NCBI GenBank assembly: GCA_030247855.1
Contig: JAPDRN010000003.1
Coordinates: 372,001 to 436,000, forward strand
Length of the DNA: 64,000 nt
Source: Knufia peltigerae
Lineage: Eukaryota > Ascomycota > Eurotiomycetes > Chaetothyriales > Trichomeriaceae
Direction: 5' to 3'
Shown: positions 10,607-21,700 of the stretch, one piece after another
Layout of the letters: the number at the start of each line of letters is the position of its first letter
Position numbering within the stretch: position 1 is the first letter of the stretch
Notes under the pieces: model-generated
What the model was told of the DNA's origin: nothing
The model's input: the letters and a program-made list of their open reading frames with translations, nothing else
Databases searched by the model: none
Translations under genes and position numbers: made by a program

Positions 10607-11791
10607 TTTCTTGGCCCTCTTGTGACCCTTTCGGGGAGAGGAGAACTTGTTCATTGTCTCATTAAGCTTCTGCATCGCCGCTTCCTTCTTCTTATTCTCC
10701 TTGGACTCCTGAACGATGATCCTTAGTCTGTCGTATGCGAACTGTTTCACGCTTGTCTTGTATGCGGCGAGGGCGTTTATTGAACCACACAGATGGATCC
10801 TCAGCCGGTTTTCCAGCACCCTGATACTCAGCGAGCCTTCGAACCGGGAAGCCGGTGTCGGCGAATTTCTTTCGGGTCCTCAAGATGCCGAAATTGAGTG
10901 TCACCCGTTAGAGCTTCATTCACGAACACATTAGTGCCGGTTTTGTGGCTCTGTCCTGTTGTCGCTGTGACAGCCGATTCATAGACTGATAACGGGCTTC
11001 GGCAGTGAGTTCAGTCTTTTGGCCTTCGTTGCCTTCTCCAAGGCCAATTCCCACCAGGTTCCTCAAACATGCGAACTCAAGGTAGTGGCGCTCCAGAGTA
11101 GTTGATCTCGAATCGTGGCCCATGATGTCACAAGCTGCATCATTGCCCAACACCAGGGCAAGATAAATTACAAACCTTCCGTACAGAGTGTAGAATGTGA
11201 TGGCTTTCTCTCACTTGGTTTGTCGGAAGGGCTTTCAGAAAAAGCAGCCGTGCCTTGAGGACAGCCTACGCGCTGGCCGCGTAATTTCAAATACTCAGTC
11301 AAAGCTGTCGCTCTCAGCGGCCGATTGGCGTCAACTGCCGTGCCCTTGGACACAGCACTCAGAAGAACTGGTTTGCCGAGGAACTCGGGCTTCACTCGTA
11401 TGTTTTGTAATTGACTTTCAAAGAGCTCTTCCAGGGTGTTGATATCCATCAGTGCATTACGACGGATGGCGATGGCAAGGAGGCGATGTGGTACCGAAAA
11501 CTGAATATTGGAAGCCCTGCTCGGGGAAAGCAGAGTGAACTTCAACGTTCTATTGGTTTCGGTGTCTTCTGGATGCAAGGTGTTCGTCTTGAGATTTCGT
11601 ATCATAATCTGGGTAATTGTGCTTAAACTGGTCAATAATGAGACCATGAAGCTGAGGAATGTGCTTACAACCAACTGTGAAAGCTCGGTGTCTTTCCACA
11701 TCGAAAAGTCATCATCATCGTCTGAATTCTGTAGCAATTTTGTGGGCTGTGCCTCCAAGCGAGCCTGGTCGGACGGCAGTAAATCTGCCAA
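10607..11791 (-). pseudogene. remnant of a DUF3435-like tyrosine recombinase gene
   Basis: Minus-strand fragments in three different frames line up in the order expected for the C-terminal half of DUF3435 proteins, the tyrosine recombinases that include Starship 'captains' and Crypton-like enzymes. Frame A (11791-11168) has a PHRLLAIAIRRNALMD segment and PLRATALTEYLKLRGQRVG. Frame B (ending 10920) has LGNDAACDIMGHDSRSTTLE and then RHYLEF, the MGH...S..LER.YL box holding the catalytic His and the Tyr-region. Frame C (10819-10604) has a lysine-rich tail ending KGHKRAKK. Frame breaks lie near 11150-11170 and 10820-10920, and the Arg expected shortly before the MGH box is Cys. The N-terminal half is not found upstream. 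One or more introns could explain part of the frame switching, but not the loss of the N-terminus. Assignment is from memory of the family pattern, not from a search. Confidence 0.5.
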
Positions 11792-12650
11792 TGCACCAAG
11801 CCAAGCGATGACATGTGTCTCGGAGGTTTTGATCCATGAGTATGGTCAAATCTCGTGTAACTATATATAAATTTATCTGTTTGTGTACCCAGGCTTGGGT
11901 TGCCGTTCATCCAAGGATTGGCTGATGAAACTATCCACGACCAAGGTCGAGCTTCAAGGACAAGGTCTCATTATCTCATGGTGGTGGTGGTGTTGTATAC
12001 ATGGATACATCAGGTCAAATCGGACTAGGCTGCAACTAGGGAAAAGAGGTTGACCAGTTCTGTTGGGGGTGTGCCCACATATATAGGACGCCTGGGATGA
12101 AGGCTTCACATAAAGTGAGACATTCAGTAAATTCAGAGCCGGTTCAGAGGGGAGAGGAGTGTAGTAAGTTTCGACAGTGACGGTTGAAACTATAGATATG
12201 AATGAGAAAACCCAAATGAATGCTAGACACGGTGACAAAAGTTGAATAGGAAGAATAAGAGAAAAACACGAAGTCAATATAGCTGGATACTTAGAGTTAC
12301 CTTCTCTTGGTCGTCAGGGTGTCACGAGTCCAAGTTATGAAGAATAACTCCTCCAGTACCTCGTGCCTCATCACTGCAGGTAACCGTATGCCGTATACCG
12401 CTTTAACTGATGTGTTCCATTCATTTACCTTGGTATCGATTGAATTATGCTGTCACTGACTTTGTCCCGATCTGCAGCAGACATTTCATCAAGGCGGGAC
12501 GATGTTGTGGCGTTGGGCGTTTGACATGCTAACACTCACCTAGGTAATCATGTCACAGTCATCAGAGTTCGTGTCTTCATGGGAAGTGGTATAGACTTGG
12601 TTTTTCTTCAAGCAAATATATTCTGTAAATATACTTAGTACCAAGAAAAA
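11792..12650. other. spacer upstream of the recombinase remnant
   Basis: No domain-bearing frame. The missing N-terminal half of the recombinase would be expected here on the minus strand but cannot be read. Nothing else seen. Confidence 0.4.
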
Positions 12651-12710
12651 TTTCGATCGGAGGTCCTCCGGGTTATGAGCCCGGCACACGCTTCCGCTGC
12701 GCCAAGTTGC
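12651..12710 (-). pseudogene. truncated initiator tRNA-Met copy
   Basis: On the minus strand, 60 nt match the intact initiator tRNA gene at 16073-16144 from the second acceptor base through the end of the T-loop (GATCGAAA). Differences are one substitution next to the acceptor stem and a 2-nt expansion with one change in the D-arm. The anticodon arm with CAT and the first half of the T-stem are identical. After the T-loop the sequence switches to TTTTTC, so neither the T-stem nor the acceptor can close. A run of five Ts directly after the loop would itself stop RNA polymerase III. It is therefore a broken copy and not a functional tRNA; it might instead be the tRNA-derived head of a short interspersed element. 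Confidence 0.7.
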
Positions 12711-13305
12711 ATGCAGGCAGGGAGTAACTCCCACCCCGTACCATACAGAGAAGACCATTCATTCCGGGTAAAAGGCTACCTACCTAAGGTGTTTACATTT
12801 AGAGACACGTAGGCAGCTCACAAACCAACCAGCGGAAGAGAAATCGAATTGTGAAAATGACATTTGTTATATTCATTGTACAGTATTTACAAAATGGAGT
12901 CGAGAGCTGGGAGGGGTATCAATCAATTAATCCTCATTCCGTGCATGGCAATGCCCAAAATGCCAAACCAAAAAAACTCCAAGTCATGCAGCGTCCGTCA
13001 AGAGTTGTTCATGCAATCGTGTATATACGTTGACAGAATGTTCCAAGAGGAAGATAGAGCATTTCACAGCGTCTCTCCCATTGGGCTTGATGTTTGGGTG
13101 ATATACATAGGATCCCTTTGAGGTCCCGGTCGATAAGCTTGGTGGCAGTAAACGAAATAGCACAGAGGTTGATCTCTATGGCTGCCGCACAATGAAGAGG
13201 CCGCAGAATTCTGCCTTGAAAGACGCCTGCATATCAAAATTTGGTAAGGCTCGCGCGCTTTGCCGAGACGTATCGCGGTCGCATTGGTGACGTGGTGGTC
13301 TCCTC
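12711..13305. other. spacer 3' of HSP78
   Basis: Downstream side of HSP78, expected to hold its 3' UTR. Open frames here are short and overlapping, without domains. Contains a stretch with CTACCTACCTAAGG typical of low-complexity fungal spacers. Confidence 0.4.
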
Positions 13306-15681
13306 TCAAGAAGTCTTCGCAGGTTCCAATTCCAATGTACTTCCATCCTTCGAGATGACGACCTTTACCAGTTCGCCGGTCTTCAGTTCGCCGCGAATGA
13401 TCCTGTCGGCCAACCTGCGTCCAATCTCGTGCTGTATCAGCCTGTTCAGAGGACGAGCGCCATATCGAGGGTCGTACCCCTTCTCGCAAAGCCAATCCTT
13501 GACCGAATTCGAGATGTCGAGGCGAATTCTGCGATCGTCAAGTCTGGTCTGGAGCTCCTTGATGCGAATATCGACAATGTCCCTCAACGCCGATTTGGAC
13601 AGCTTGTTAAAGATGATGAACTCGTCGATACGATTGAGGAATTCTGGAGGATAGCTTGCCTGAACGACCTCCATGACGCCCTTCTTCTGTTCGGGAGTGA
13701 CGTTCTCGACATTCGCACCCGAACCCATCAGGATCTCGGCGCCGAGGTTGCTGGTCAAGACGATCAGAGTATTCCGGAAGTCAACCTTGTGGCCTTGCGC
13801 ATCAGTCAAGAAACCTTCGTCTAGAACCTGCAGAAGCAAGCTTGAAATGTCCCGGTGCGCCTTTTCGAACTCATCAAAGAGCAGGACAGCATAAGGTTTC
13901 CGTCGGACGGCCTCGGTCAATTGACCTGCGTCTTCGTAACCGACATAGCCTGCCGTCGCACCGATAAGGCGGGAGACAGTGTGCTTCTCCTGGAACTCTG
14001 ACATGTCAAATCGGACCACCGCACTTTCTGTGCTGAAGAGGAAATTGGCAATCTGTTTGCACAGTTCCGTCTTGCCTACACCGGTGGGACCGAGAAACAT
14101 GAAACTCGCGAGCGGCCGGTTCTCGTTGTTCAGACCGGCACGCTGCATCCTGACGGCATTGGCAACCGCAGTCAGAGCCTCATCCTGACCCCGGACATGT
14201 TCTCGGAGCTTGTCCTCCATCTTGACGAGCTTCTCGACTTCTCCTGACATGAGCTTGGTCACTGGGATACCCGTCGTGCGACTGACCACGTTGGCGATAT
14301 CGTCGGCAGTCACAGAGTCGTGGATCAACGTCTCTCCGTCCTTGGTCGTCGTTTTCACTTCCTCACCTTCCTTAGGCAATTGGTCTTCGAGCTTGGGAAT
14401 GGTGGCGTACTGGAGTTCACCGGCTCTGGCGAAATTACCTTCTCGCCGGGCTTGCTCCAAGTCATAACGAGCCTTTTCCAGGTCTTCCTTGGTCTTCTTG
14501 ATAGTTTCGATCTCTGCCTTTTCGCGATCCCAAATCTCGGTCAGGCGGTAGACCTCTTTTCTCTTTTCCACCAGTGTATCTTCCAATTTCTGTCGTCGCT
14601 CCTTGGAAGCAACATCGGTCTCCTTACGTAAGGACTCGAGCTCTATTTGTATCGTCATGATTTCTCTGTCAAGTTTCTGGATAGAATCTGGCTTCGACTC
14701 TTGTTGTAAACGTAAAGCCGACGCAGCTTCGTCGACCAAGTCGATGGCCTTGTCCGGAAGGAAACGATCAGTGATGTATCTGTTGCTGTATGTTGCGGCA
14801 GCGACGAGGGCACCGTCCGTGATACGAACACCATGATGCACTTCGTACCTGTCCTTGATACCTCGCAGGATAGATATGGTGTCCTGTACTGACGGTTCAC
14901 CGACCAATATAGGCTGGAAACGTCGTGCGAGCGCCACATCCTTTTCAATTTGACGGTACTCATTCAAAGTTGTGGCACCACAACACTGCAGTTCGCCGCG
15001 GGATAAAGCAGGCTTCAACAGATTGCTCGCGTCGATGGAACCTTCTGCTTTCCCCAAGCCCAAAAGAGTATGCAGCTCATCGACGAACAGAATGACGCCT
15101 CCTTGAGCTTCTTCCACCTCTTTCAGCACCTTTTTCAGTCGTTCTTCAAAATCACCTCTGAACTTGGCGCCTGCGATCAACTGGCCCAAATCCAGGGAAA
15201 TGACTCTCTTGTTCTTGATGCTCTCTGGTACGTCGCCTCTGACTATTCGCTGAGCCAGGCCCTCGAGGATGGCTGTCTTGCCTGTGCCCGCGGCACCAAT
15301 CAAGACCGGATTGTTCTTCGTCCGCCTCGAAAGAATTTGAATTGTGCGGTGAATCTCTCCGTCTCTTCCAATGACCGGATCAAGCTTTCCTTCTTTGGCG
15401 CGGGCTGTGAGATCAACGCCATACTCCTCCAAGGCAGGTTTTTCTGGCTCGCCGCTCATGTTCATCCGGTGGGTGCCGCCGGGCGGATGAGGTCGTCCAT
15501 TTGCGTATGTTCTGACGAAGGAAAGCGTTGGATGGCTGGTTGTTGGGATGACGGAGCGTGTGGGTAAGGAGGATCTGAGGCTGGGAGACATTAAAGCCGA
15601 TGGTGTTCGACGACACAAAGGTATCGATATGGAGCGAGGTGCGTTTGCCCGCCGCGCGAGCGAGGATCTTGCGACGTTCAT
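13306..15681 (-). CDS. HSP78: mitochondrial ClpB-type disaggregase Hsp78
   Basis: Intronless, 791 residues. An Arg/Ser-rich N-terminus without acidic residues (first about 60) fits a mitochondrial presequence. There is no Clp-N domain, as in yeast Hsp78. AAA module 1: Walker A GAAGTGKT (129-136), Walker B ILFVDE (to E202). A coiled-coil middle domain covers about 330-440. AAA module 2: Walker A GPTGVGKT (531-538), Walker B VLLFDE, then an NRIDEFIIF region and the ClpB C-terminal small domain ending in YGARPLNR. The hexamer extracts polypeptides from aggregates in the matrix with mitochondrial Hsp70. The length is close to yeast Hsp78 (about 811). The ATG at 15681 is the first in frame and gives the presequence. 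A heat-shock-element-like site lies about 145 nt upstream. Confidence 0.96.
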   Translation of the reverse strand: MNVARSSLARRANAPRSISIPLCRRTPSALMSPSLRSSLPTRSVIPTTSHPTLSFVRTYANGRPHPPGGTHRMNMSGEPEKPALEEYGVDLTARAKEGKLDPVIGRDGEIHRTIQILSRRTKNNPVLIGAAGTGKTAILEGLAQRIVRGDVPESIKNKRVISLDLGQLIAGAKFRGDFEERLKKVLKEVEEAQGGVILFVDELHTLLGLGKAEGSIDASNLLKPALSRGELQCCGATTLNEYRQIEKDVALARRFQPILVGEPSVQDTISILRGIKDRYEVHHGVRITDGALVAAATYSNRYITDRFLPDKAIDLVDEAASALRLQQESKPDSIQKLDREIMTIQIELESLRKETDVASKERRQKLEDTLVEKRKEVYRLTEIWDREKAEIETIKKTKEDLEKARYDLEQARREGNFARAGELQYATIPKLEDQLPKEGEEVKTTTKDGETLIHDSVTADDIANVVSRTTGIPVTKLMSGEVEKLVKMEDKLREHVRGQDEALTAVANAVRMQRAGLNNENRPLASFMFLGPTGVGKTELCKQIANFLFSTESAVVRFDMSEFQEKHTVSRLIGATAGYVGYEDAGQLTEAVRRKPYAVLLFDEFEKAHRDISSLLLQVLDEGFLTDAQGHKVDFRNTLIVLTSNLGAEILMGSGANVENVTPEQKKGVMEVVQASYPPEFLNRIDEFIIFNKLSKSALRDIVDIRIKELQTRLDDRRIRLDISNSVKDWLCEKGYDPRYGARPLNRLIQHEIGRRLADRIIRGELKTGELVKVVISKDGSTLELEPAKTS

Positions 15682-16072
15682 TGTGAAGTCTTACTGCTGT
15701 GCCTATGAAGGACACTTCCAACGGGTGCTATCGGTGATACAGGAGACGATATAACATTGTCTCTATAACAGAAGAGCGAAAGTTTCGAGGTACTAGTACT
15801 TTGGCAGAAGTCGTCGATTCCCATTCTCGAAGAATCCAGACACATCGAATGACACTCATGTTGGAGGCAGAAAAGGGAATAGCGTTAAGATCTAGAGCCG
15901 ATATTGGGCCGTGGCCAATCGTGTCTTGTGATCCACAGCCTTACAGGGCGTCACATTGAGCTAGCCTAATTGGGCATAGGTGTTAATATCAGCCCCACCA
16001 CAAAATATAATCAGTTTATCTATTTGAATGGTCAAATTATTGTTCAATTCAATCCGTCAGGATTAATTCAAA
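15682..16072. other. spacer between HSP78 and the initiator tRNA gene
   Basis: Holds the HSP78 promoter side and the 5' flank of the tRNA gene. Apart from a heat-shock-like site at 15824-15836 nothing is recognised; the last 80 bases before the tRNA are AT-rich, as is common for tRNA gene 5' flanks. Confidence 0.5.
15824..15836 (-). promoter_or_regulatory. heat-shock-element-like site of HSP78
   Basis: TTCtcGAAgaATC: two perfect alternating 5-bp units of the heat shock factor site nTTCnnGAAnn and a third with one mismatch, 143-155 nt upstream of the HSP78 ATG. Location and gene identity make it plausible; a site this short can occur by chance. Confidence 0.4.
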
Positions 16073-16144
16073 AGCAACGTGGCGCAGCGGAAGCGCGCCG
16101 GGCTCATAACCCGGAGGACCTCCGATCGAAACGGAGCGTTGCTA
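16073..16144 (+). tRNA. initiator tRNA-Met (CAT), intronless
   Basis: 72 nt fold into a complete cloverleaf. Acceptor AGCAACG pairs with CGTTGCT over seven base pairs, with discriminator A; D-stem GCGC/GCGC; anticodon stem CCGGG/CCCGG around CTCATAA with CAT at 16105-16107; T-stem CTCCG/CGGAG around ATCGAAA. Three features mark the initiator and not the elongator: the A1-U72 end pair, the three stacked G-C pairs under the anticodon loop, and A54 plus A60 in the T-loop. No intron. Internal A and B boxes are intact and a T6 run lies about 42 nt downstream. A truncated copy sits at 12651-12710 on the other strand. Confidence 0.95.
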
Positions 16145-18579
16145 TTGGCCCATTCCGACGAGTGCTTACTCAGCTTTCGCCTTCCTTTTTTGGCCGCTTG
16201 GATTTTCTTGGGGATTTTTTTGGGTCGACAGTTCGAACTGCACATGGAGCAGATCTGGTATGTCAAGAAAATAACAGGAGTGAATACGAAAGAGGTTCTC
16301 TTTTGAACATACAGCCACAGCCAGGAGCACGTCGACTACGTTTTTTCAACTGTCGAAGAAGAAGAAACATCGCTTCCATAATGTTAAGAGACCGCGCTTG
16401 GCTCAAGCCTTATATTTAGTAGCTGGGAAAGTTTACCTATCTCGATTCTCCGAGATCGTATTTCACGACTGTTGACGCCGTGCTTTTGTGTCATGATACT
16501 ATCGTCTGTTTGAGGAGAAGTCTCGAAGTCCTCTGGGGACGTTGCTAGAGCCATGACCATCAAAAGGCTGTGTGGAATGTCAAGGCTTTGTTCGTACTTT
16601 CGCGTAAAAATCTCGCCCTTTGCTCTTACATTCTCCGTGGAGACCTGACAGACAAGAAGCTGAGCTTCCTCAATCACCAAACCTTGTTGAATTTGGGAGT
16701 TGTATCCCGGTAATCATCTGAATATTTGATAGAACGAGTTGGAATTTTGGTGGCGGCGGGGGGGGGGGGAGAACCGCGGGACATCTTCCTCGAGATTCCC
16801 CACCAGAGTCTCCAGGTTTACCAGGTACTTGTGTCTATATATCCACATGTAGCTTTCAGCCAAAGCTCTCAATACGCCCCCTCGACGCCTTACGGCTCTC
16901 TTGTCACTCACGGCGTCAATCGTTCACTCCTCCAGCCGTCTCATGACCCAATGGCCGAATGACGAAGCGGATGTGCGTTCGGTCGTGGAGCCCTAATTTT
17001 GCTAGCCGGGTTGGATCGACGCTCGCCATGCACCGGTTCCTCCCACTTGCCTGTGTTCGAGTAGACTGTGTCGTCGGACAGTTTTAGGATCAGCTCGTGG
17101 TGGATCTCAGCTTGTACGTCTTCAAGTACAAAATTTTCCGAAAGACCCGTCGACGTCGTGCAGATCCAGCGGACCATGGAATCACGTTTTGTGTCTCTCG
17201 CGGTGCTCCTCTCACTACCATGTGGGAGGGATCGAAGTCTCGAGTGGCTTCTGTTCGGGCAGAGTGCGAAATAACAAAATATTCAGCTCGCCGATCAGAG
17301 TCCAGAGAACGTGTCAAAGTTTCTCGGTGAGAGGTGAGCATCTTGAAAAGGTTGAGGTGCAAGCTACAAGTGAGAGAGTGAGCGGCAGGCTCTGTTCTGC
17401 GGTCGGTAGCTGCAAGAGTGGTAATGGACCACTTGCGAATGATCACACCATTCGAATTCGACGAGCACATTGATTCTTGAAATAGACTGGAAGGTGGAAA
17501 AGGACTCTTCTGATATTAGTGCGAGCAAGCTAACAAGTCACACTTGCTGTTTTCATCATAATGACTTGATCTAGGCGGTATCGTGCTTGTCATGGATCCT
17601 CAATCTCGCACCCGTCACGCTCTTCTTCGGAATGTTTTACTCAATGAAAGCCTGCCTGGCGCAGCGAGAAGAAATGTCGTATCAAGATCTCACCCAGGTG
17701 TGGACTGGTTGAGGGGCATTTGCCAAAGACCAGAAAAAGACGTGATGTTTTGCCTCGCAATTTGGCGATTCTGCGGAGTGCGAAGGTTTCTAAACTGACC
17801 GCTCTGGCTGTTGGAGGGCAGATATGTATATTAAGTCCACGCATCGTCGATCGGGAGTGTTGCATGGAAGAAGCTGGAATGGTGGTTATGTACGTAATAC
17901 TCGGCGTCCCTGCACGCACAAATCTGCAGACTTGCAGACTGCGCCTTTGATTGAAAAAACACACATCCAGAGCCATGAACTGTGAAATTCTTCTCGTGAG
18001 CCTGCGGTGCTGCAGGTTTTGGTCGGTTTCATTTGGACAAATTTGGTTCATTTGTCGTATATAAACGGCCCTTCATTCGGCAATGACACTGACAACATCG
18101 GGGTATCCTTCATCAATTGAATGACACGCGCAATCACCTTTTCCTCCACAAAATACTCGACGCCAATCATAAAGACTAGCATGCTCGAACACTCAAGGTC
18201 GATCGATGACTTGTCCATGGTGTGACAGATCGGTGAAGTGAAGGCAAACAGCAAGAGATGCAATAATAGTACATGGTCATATGGAACATACATTATGACA
18301 AGAGTTTGGGCAGATGAAGGTCTTGAAAATCAGTAATCCTGAGATGGCGGCCTGCGCCTCCCGTAGCCAAGCCGCCAGATAGAGGCTTTTCTTCCAGCAT
18401 GCTGACCCAGACATGGCAACATTTTCGAGGCTGGATGTGATCTTTGCCTGACCCGCGACCTGCGAACCTTTCCGTTTGTTGAGGGCTAGTGATTCGAGGA
18501 TGAATTCTGCCGACGATCGGAATTGGACATAATCTCCTCCTTGAGCAATGCCGTAATCGGGTGCTACCGCCATATTTCA
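16145..18579. other. intergenic region, no gene supported
   Basis: 2.4 kb with only short overlapping frames on both strands and no recognised domain. Contains T-runs just after the tRNA gene (16186-16191 and 16216-16222) that may terminate RNA polymerase III, and an 11-12 base G run near 16758-16769. The region 3' of the bZIP stop (18580 downwards) should hold its 3' UTR. Confidence 0.45.
16186..16191 (+). terminator. probable RNA polymerase III terminator of the initiator tRNA
   Basis: Six consecutive Ts starting 42 nt after the discriminator base, the first T run of four or more downstream of the tRNA gene. The distance is longer than usual, so some transcripts would carry a 3' trailer. 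Confidence 0.5.
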
Positions 18580-19598
18580 TCAATCGTAACCTGGTATGAC
18601 CGGAGCTCCTCTCTGTTTCCGCCAGAAGTTTGCACGTTGACCCCATTCAGGACCGAGAACAAAACTTCCCCAGCGTTCAAACACACTGGGAGAGAATTCC
18701 CAAGAGAATTCACTTAGCCAGTCTTCCCCCCATACAATCATCTGACCTGTATCTTCGATGTCGCATGCGATAGTACATGCTTCCGTGAGAAATGAGTTGG
18801 CGTTCGCCGGGCCCACCGTTATTAATCGATCTCTGAGACTGGGGGAAGGTATCATGTCTATATAAGCATGGTGAGGGGTGGAGAGTTGCAAAGGTGTGGG
18901 TTTCAAGGGGCTGGGTAATGATGATTCGAGCGCCGCCAAAGTGGCCAAGTGCGTTTGAGGGTTGGATATTACTGGGATTTCGAGGAGGGGACTAAACATG
19001 GCGTGTAGGTTGCGTCGAATCTCACGAATATTGTGAGGGACAACCACCACCAGGTTCGCTGGATCCGTAGTCGTGTTCGACATCGGCGTTGTGGTGGGGG
19101 GATGCAGTGCCGCCGGTCCGACCCCAGGTATATAGGAAGTATTTGCACCCATTGAGCCCAGATAGCCAGGGTGAGGTGCCCCGTAGTGAATGTACCCCGA
19201 AGGCGATGCTGTGATCGTCGGTCCAGGAGAATTTGTCTGAGACCCATACGCTGCTTTGAGGGTTTCATTCTCCTGCGAAAGGAGTTGGACTTCGCGACGG
19301 AGCCGCTCGACTTCCTCAACTTGTATACTGTTGAGTTCGCGCTGCGCCGCTTCGAGTTTGCTCAAATGCTCCTTGCGCCGCTGACCTGGTGTATGTTAGT
19401 GCGTGTTCGAAGAAGAACTCGCCACTGACGCAGTGTGGCGGGACAAGCCGTTGTGGCCACTTACGAAATACTCGCTGGGCATTCCGGTTGTATTCCCTGT
19501 AGCACCGTCAGTGATGTCTGGCAAAGGCCAGAAAGTTAAAGTTAGCACACTGACCTCTTCTTCGCTGCCTTGCTGGCCTCGCTGCCAGACTCTGACAT
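18580..19598 (-). CDS. bZIP transcription factor, Yap/Pap1-type with DUF3425-like tail
   Basis: Three exons on the minus strand: 19598-19555, 19496-19465, 19385-18580, with two GT-AG introns of 58 and 79 nt, giving 293 residues. The bZIP is only complete after splicing: basic region KKREYNRNAQRVFRQRR (13-29) with the NRxAQRxFR DNA-contact signature of Yap1/Pap1 factors, made from all three exons, then a leucine zipper to about residue 70. The C-terminal half (about 170-290) has the fungal DUF3425-like pattern: NSFLTEAC, VWGEDWLSEFSWEFSPS, FERWG and a final NFWRKQRGAP. No cysteine-rich redox domain as in true Yap1 is seen, so an oxidative-stress role should not be assumed. The target genes are unknown. 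The ORF in exon 3 alone lacks an ATG, which supports the spliced model. Confidence 0.9.
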
Positions 19599-21570
19599 TG
19601 CGACAATAGAGATGTGTTCACTGCTGGTATGACGGTGAAGAGTCTCCGTGGCGACCGACATCATTCAAGTACCTCTTGACAGAAGAGGCGTCGGCGTGCC
19701 TGTCACAGCCGGCAGTACGTAAGAACCCGTGCTACAACGGATGATCCGCAGAAGCAATCAGTTCGTTACCAGAAGCGAAGTTCCAGTGGCAGGGCTAGGA
19801 CTCAAAGCTGAGAGTCTCAAAGAGGGTCGCCGCGTAGAAAAGAAATGGGAGGGCGTGATGTGTTCAAAAGGGTCAGGAGATGAGTTGAGCTGGACAAGTA
19901 GTGTACCGCCGGCGTGATTGGACAGACACAAAGACTCCTGGGTAGCGTAGCGCAACGGCCAGGGTGCGTGTGATGGAGTTTAATTGCGCTTTGGCGAACG
20001 GTCATGGATCATGTATGATACTTGAGAATTCGGTCCAGGTCATGACCATGCTCGGGAGGCAGGAGACTGCCCTATATCTGTGGGGAGCGACGCCTCTGAT
20101 GGATCTGCAACAACGGCAGGCCGGATTGAGCTTGGGGAATGGAGAGCAGTCCCAATCAGCAACCCGTTGCCCGCCGTCCGATGTGATTATTCTCCGAACG
20201 CGCAATAGATGCGAGTCAGCCACAAGCTGTCTAGCTGCTGGCGGTTCGTCGAAGTGGATGAGACCAGAGAAGAGCGGGTATTGCTCCAGTGCACGGTAGT
20301 TCCGCAGCCAGCGTCCGAGGAAGGAAATGTGCATACAAAGTGAATGCTGGATTCAGACTCGGTAAGACGGTGCTGGGTCAACTTTGGGTATGGGCATCAC
20401 GAGGAATCATTGGAAAACATGCATTGGCACCGGCACCAGAGGCCAGGTGAGCAGGGATACCGTCTCGCGACGAATCCTTATGCCACATCCGACGTAGAGT
20501 TGGCGAACAAAAAGTGTCAGATGTAGATCGCCGCAATCCGCAGGCCGGGATTGCCGTTCGGCAGGGTGCGACAAGGCTTCAATGGGCAACGATGGGCAGC
20601 TTGAGCCCAGGGTGGATTTGGTGTCGCGATGGCAAGCTGGGTCAACATCGCGATGGGGACTTCGGAGCTAAAGGATCTCGAGATTTAGCCATTGCAGGGG
20701 CTCCAGGAACGGCATAGTCGACAGGGGTGGTGGTGTGCCAATGCTGATTTCATCGACGCCAGTCGCCAGTATGAAATTCCCATGGCGTGAAGCGAAACGT
20801 TGGTCGAGGGGTCTACTGCTTTGCTCTGCACCGTTCAGCCCCCCAAAGTCAAATTGCTTTCGCCGAGGGTGTTCGTGCTCTCAGTGGTTTTGCTGCAGCA
20901 AAACCAATAATGCCAACGTTGAAGGCTCACCCGGGCGGGTCCCCCCTCCAGGACCACTTGTTCGGGCCCTGGCGACGTCAATGGGGAGTGGAAACGGCGG
21001 CCACCGGGCTGAATACTTTCAGCTCGAGTGTTACGGAGCTAACGATGATGAAGACGTTGCGCGGAGACCAAGACACGGGGACAGTGGTGCGATGGACGCA
21101 TCAACTGTCCCGACTCCTTGAACAGCTCAATCTGGACATTTCAATAACATGGGGCCGTGATTGGCGAGAATGAGGCTGCCTCTAGCCTGACCAACTATTG
21201 CATTGCCCTGCTCTTCTCCGCGTCGTGTTGACATCGAGGTTTCACCTGAAACGCAAATCACGACGGTGTTTCGGTTGTGCCATGGCTGAGGTAACAAAGA
21301 TCGATAGTTTCAGGTAAGCAGGGTCTGAAGCAGCTTAGGTCGAGTAGAAGGCCTTCGTCTGTACTCAATAGATCGGGGCTCGACCCCCTGCAAAGCTGGG
21401 ATGATCGCAATAGCGATTTGTGGTACGGGCAGGAATAGGCTGGGGCTGCCAACTAGTTCAGTCGCTTAAGAGTGGATGGAGCTGTCTTGGTGGATGGTGA
21501 CATGCCTCAAGCCCGGCTCTCGGCCGGATCTCTGACGACTGGGAGCATTGCCAAATCCGTATACGGTAGA

Positions 21571-21587
21571 GGGACAGGGAGGGGGGG
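21571..21587 (+). other. potential G-quadruplex motif 1
   Basis: GGG-ACA-GGG-A followed by seven Gs, which supplies four G3 tracts with loops of 3, 1 and 1 nt. Pattern match only. Confidence 0.4.
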
Positions 21588-21674
21588 AGAATACTGAGAT
21601 CGCAGGCTGTTTACGGAGTACACGACACGGAAAAAACAACAGGCCAAAAAAGCGAATATAGAATTCCGCAAGCA

Positions 21675-21700
21675 GGGGGGGAAGCAGCGGGGAGGCCGGG
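21675..21700 (+). other. potential G-quadruplex motif 2
   Basis: A run of seven Gs, then AAGCAGC, GGGG, AGGCC and GGG: four G3 tracts with loops no longer than 7 nt, about 90 bp from the first motif and on the same strand. Confidence 0.35.

Noticed and set aside
18277..18573. ATG frame directly after the bZIP stop codon, as a C-terminal extension or second gene
   Set aside because: The bZIP protein already ends with the usual DUF3425-like WRKQRG block; the following frame has no similarity and is likely 3' UTR.
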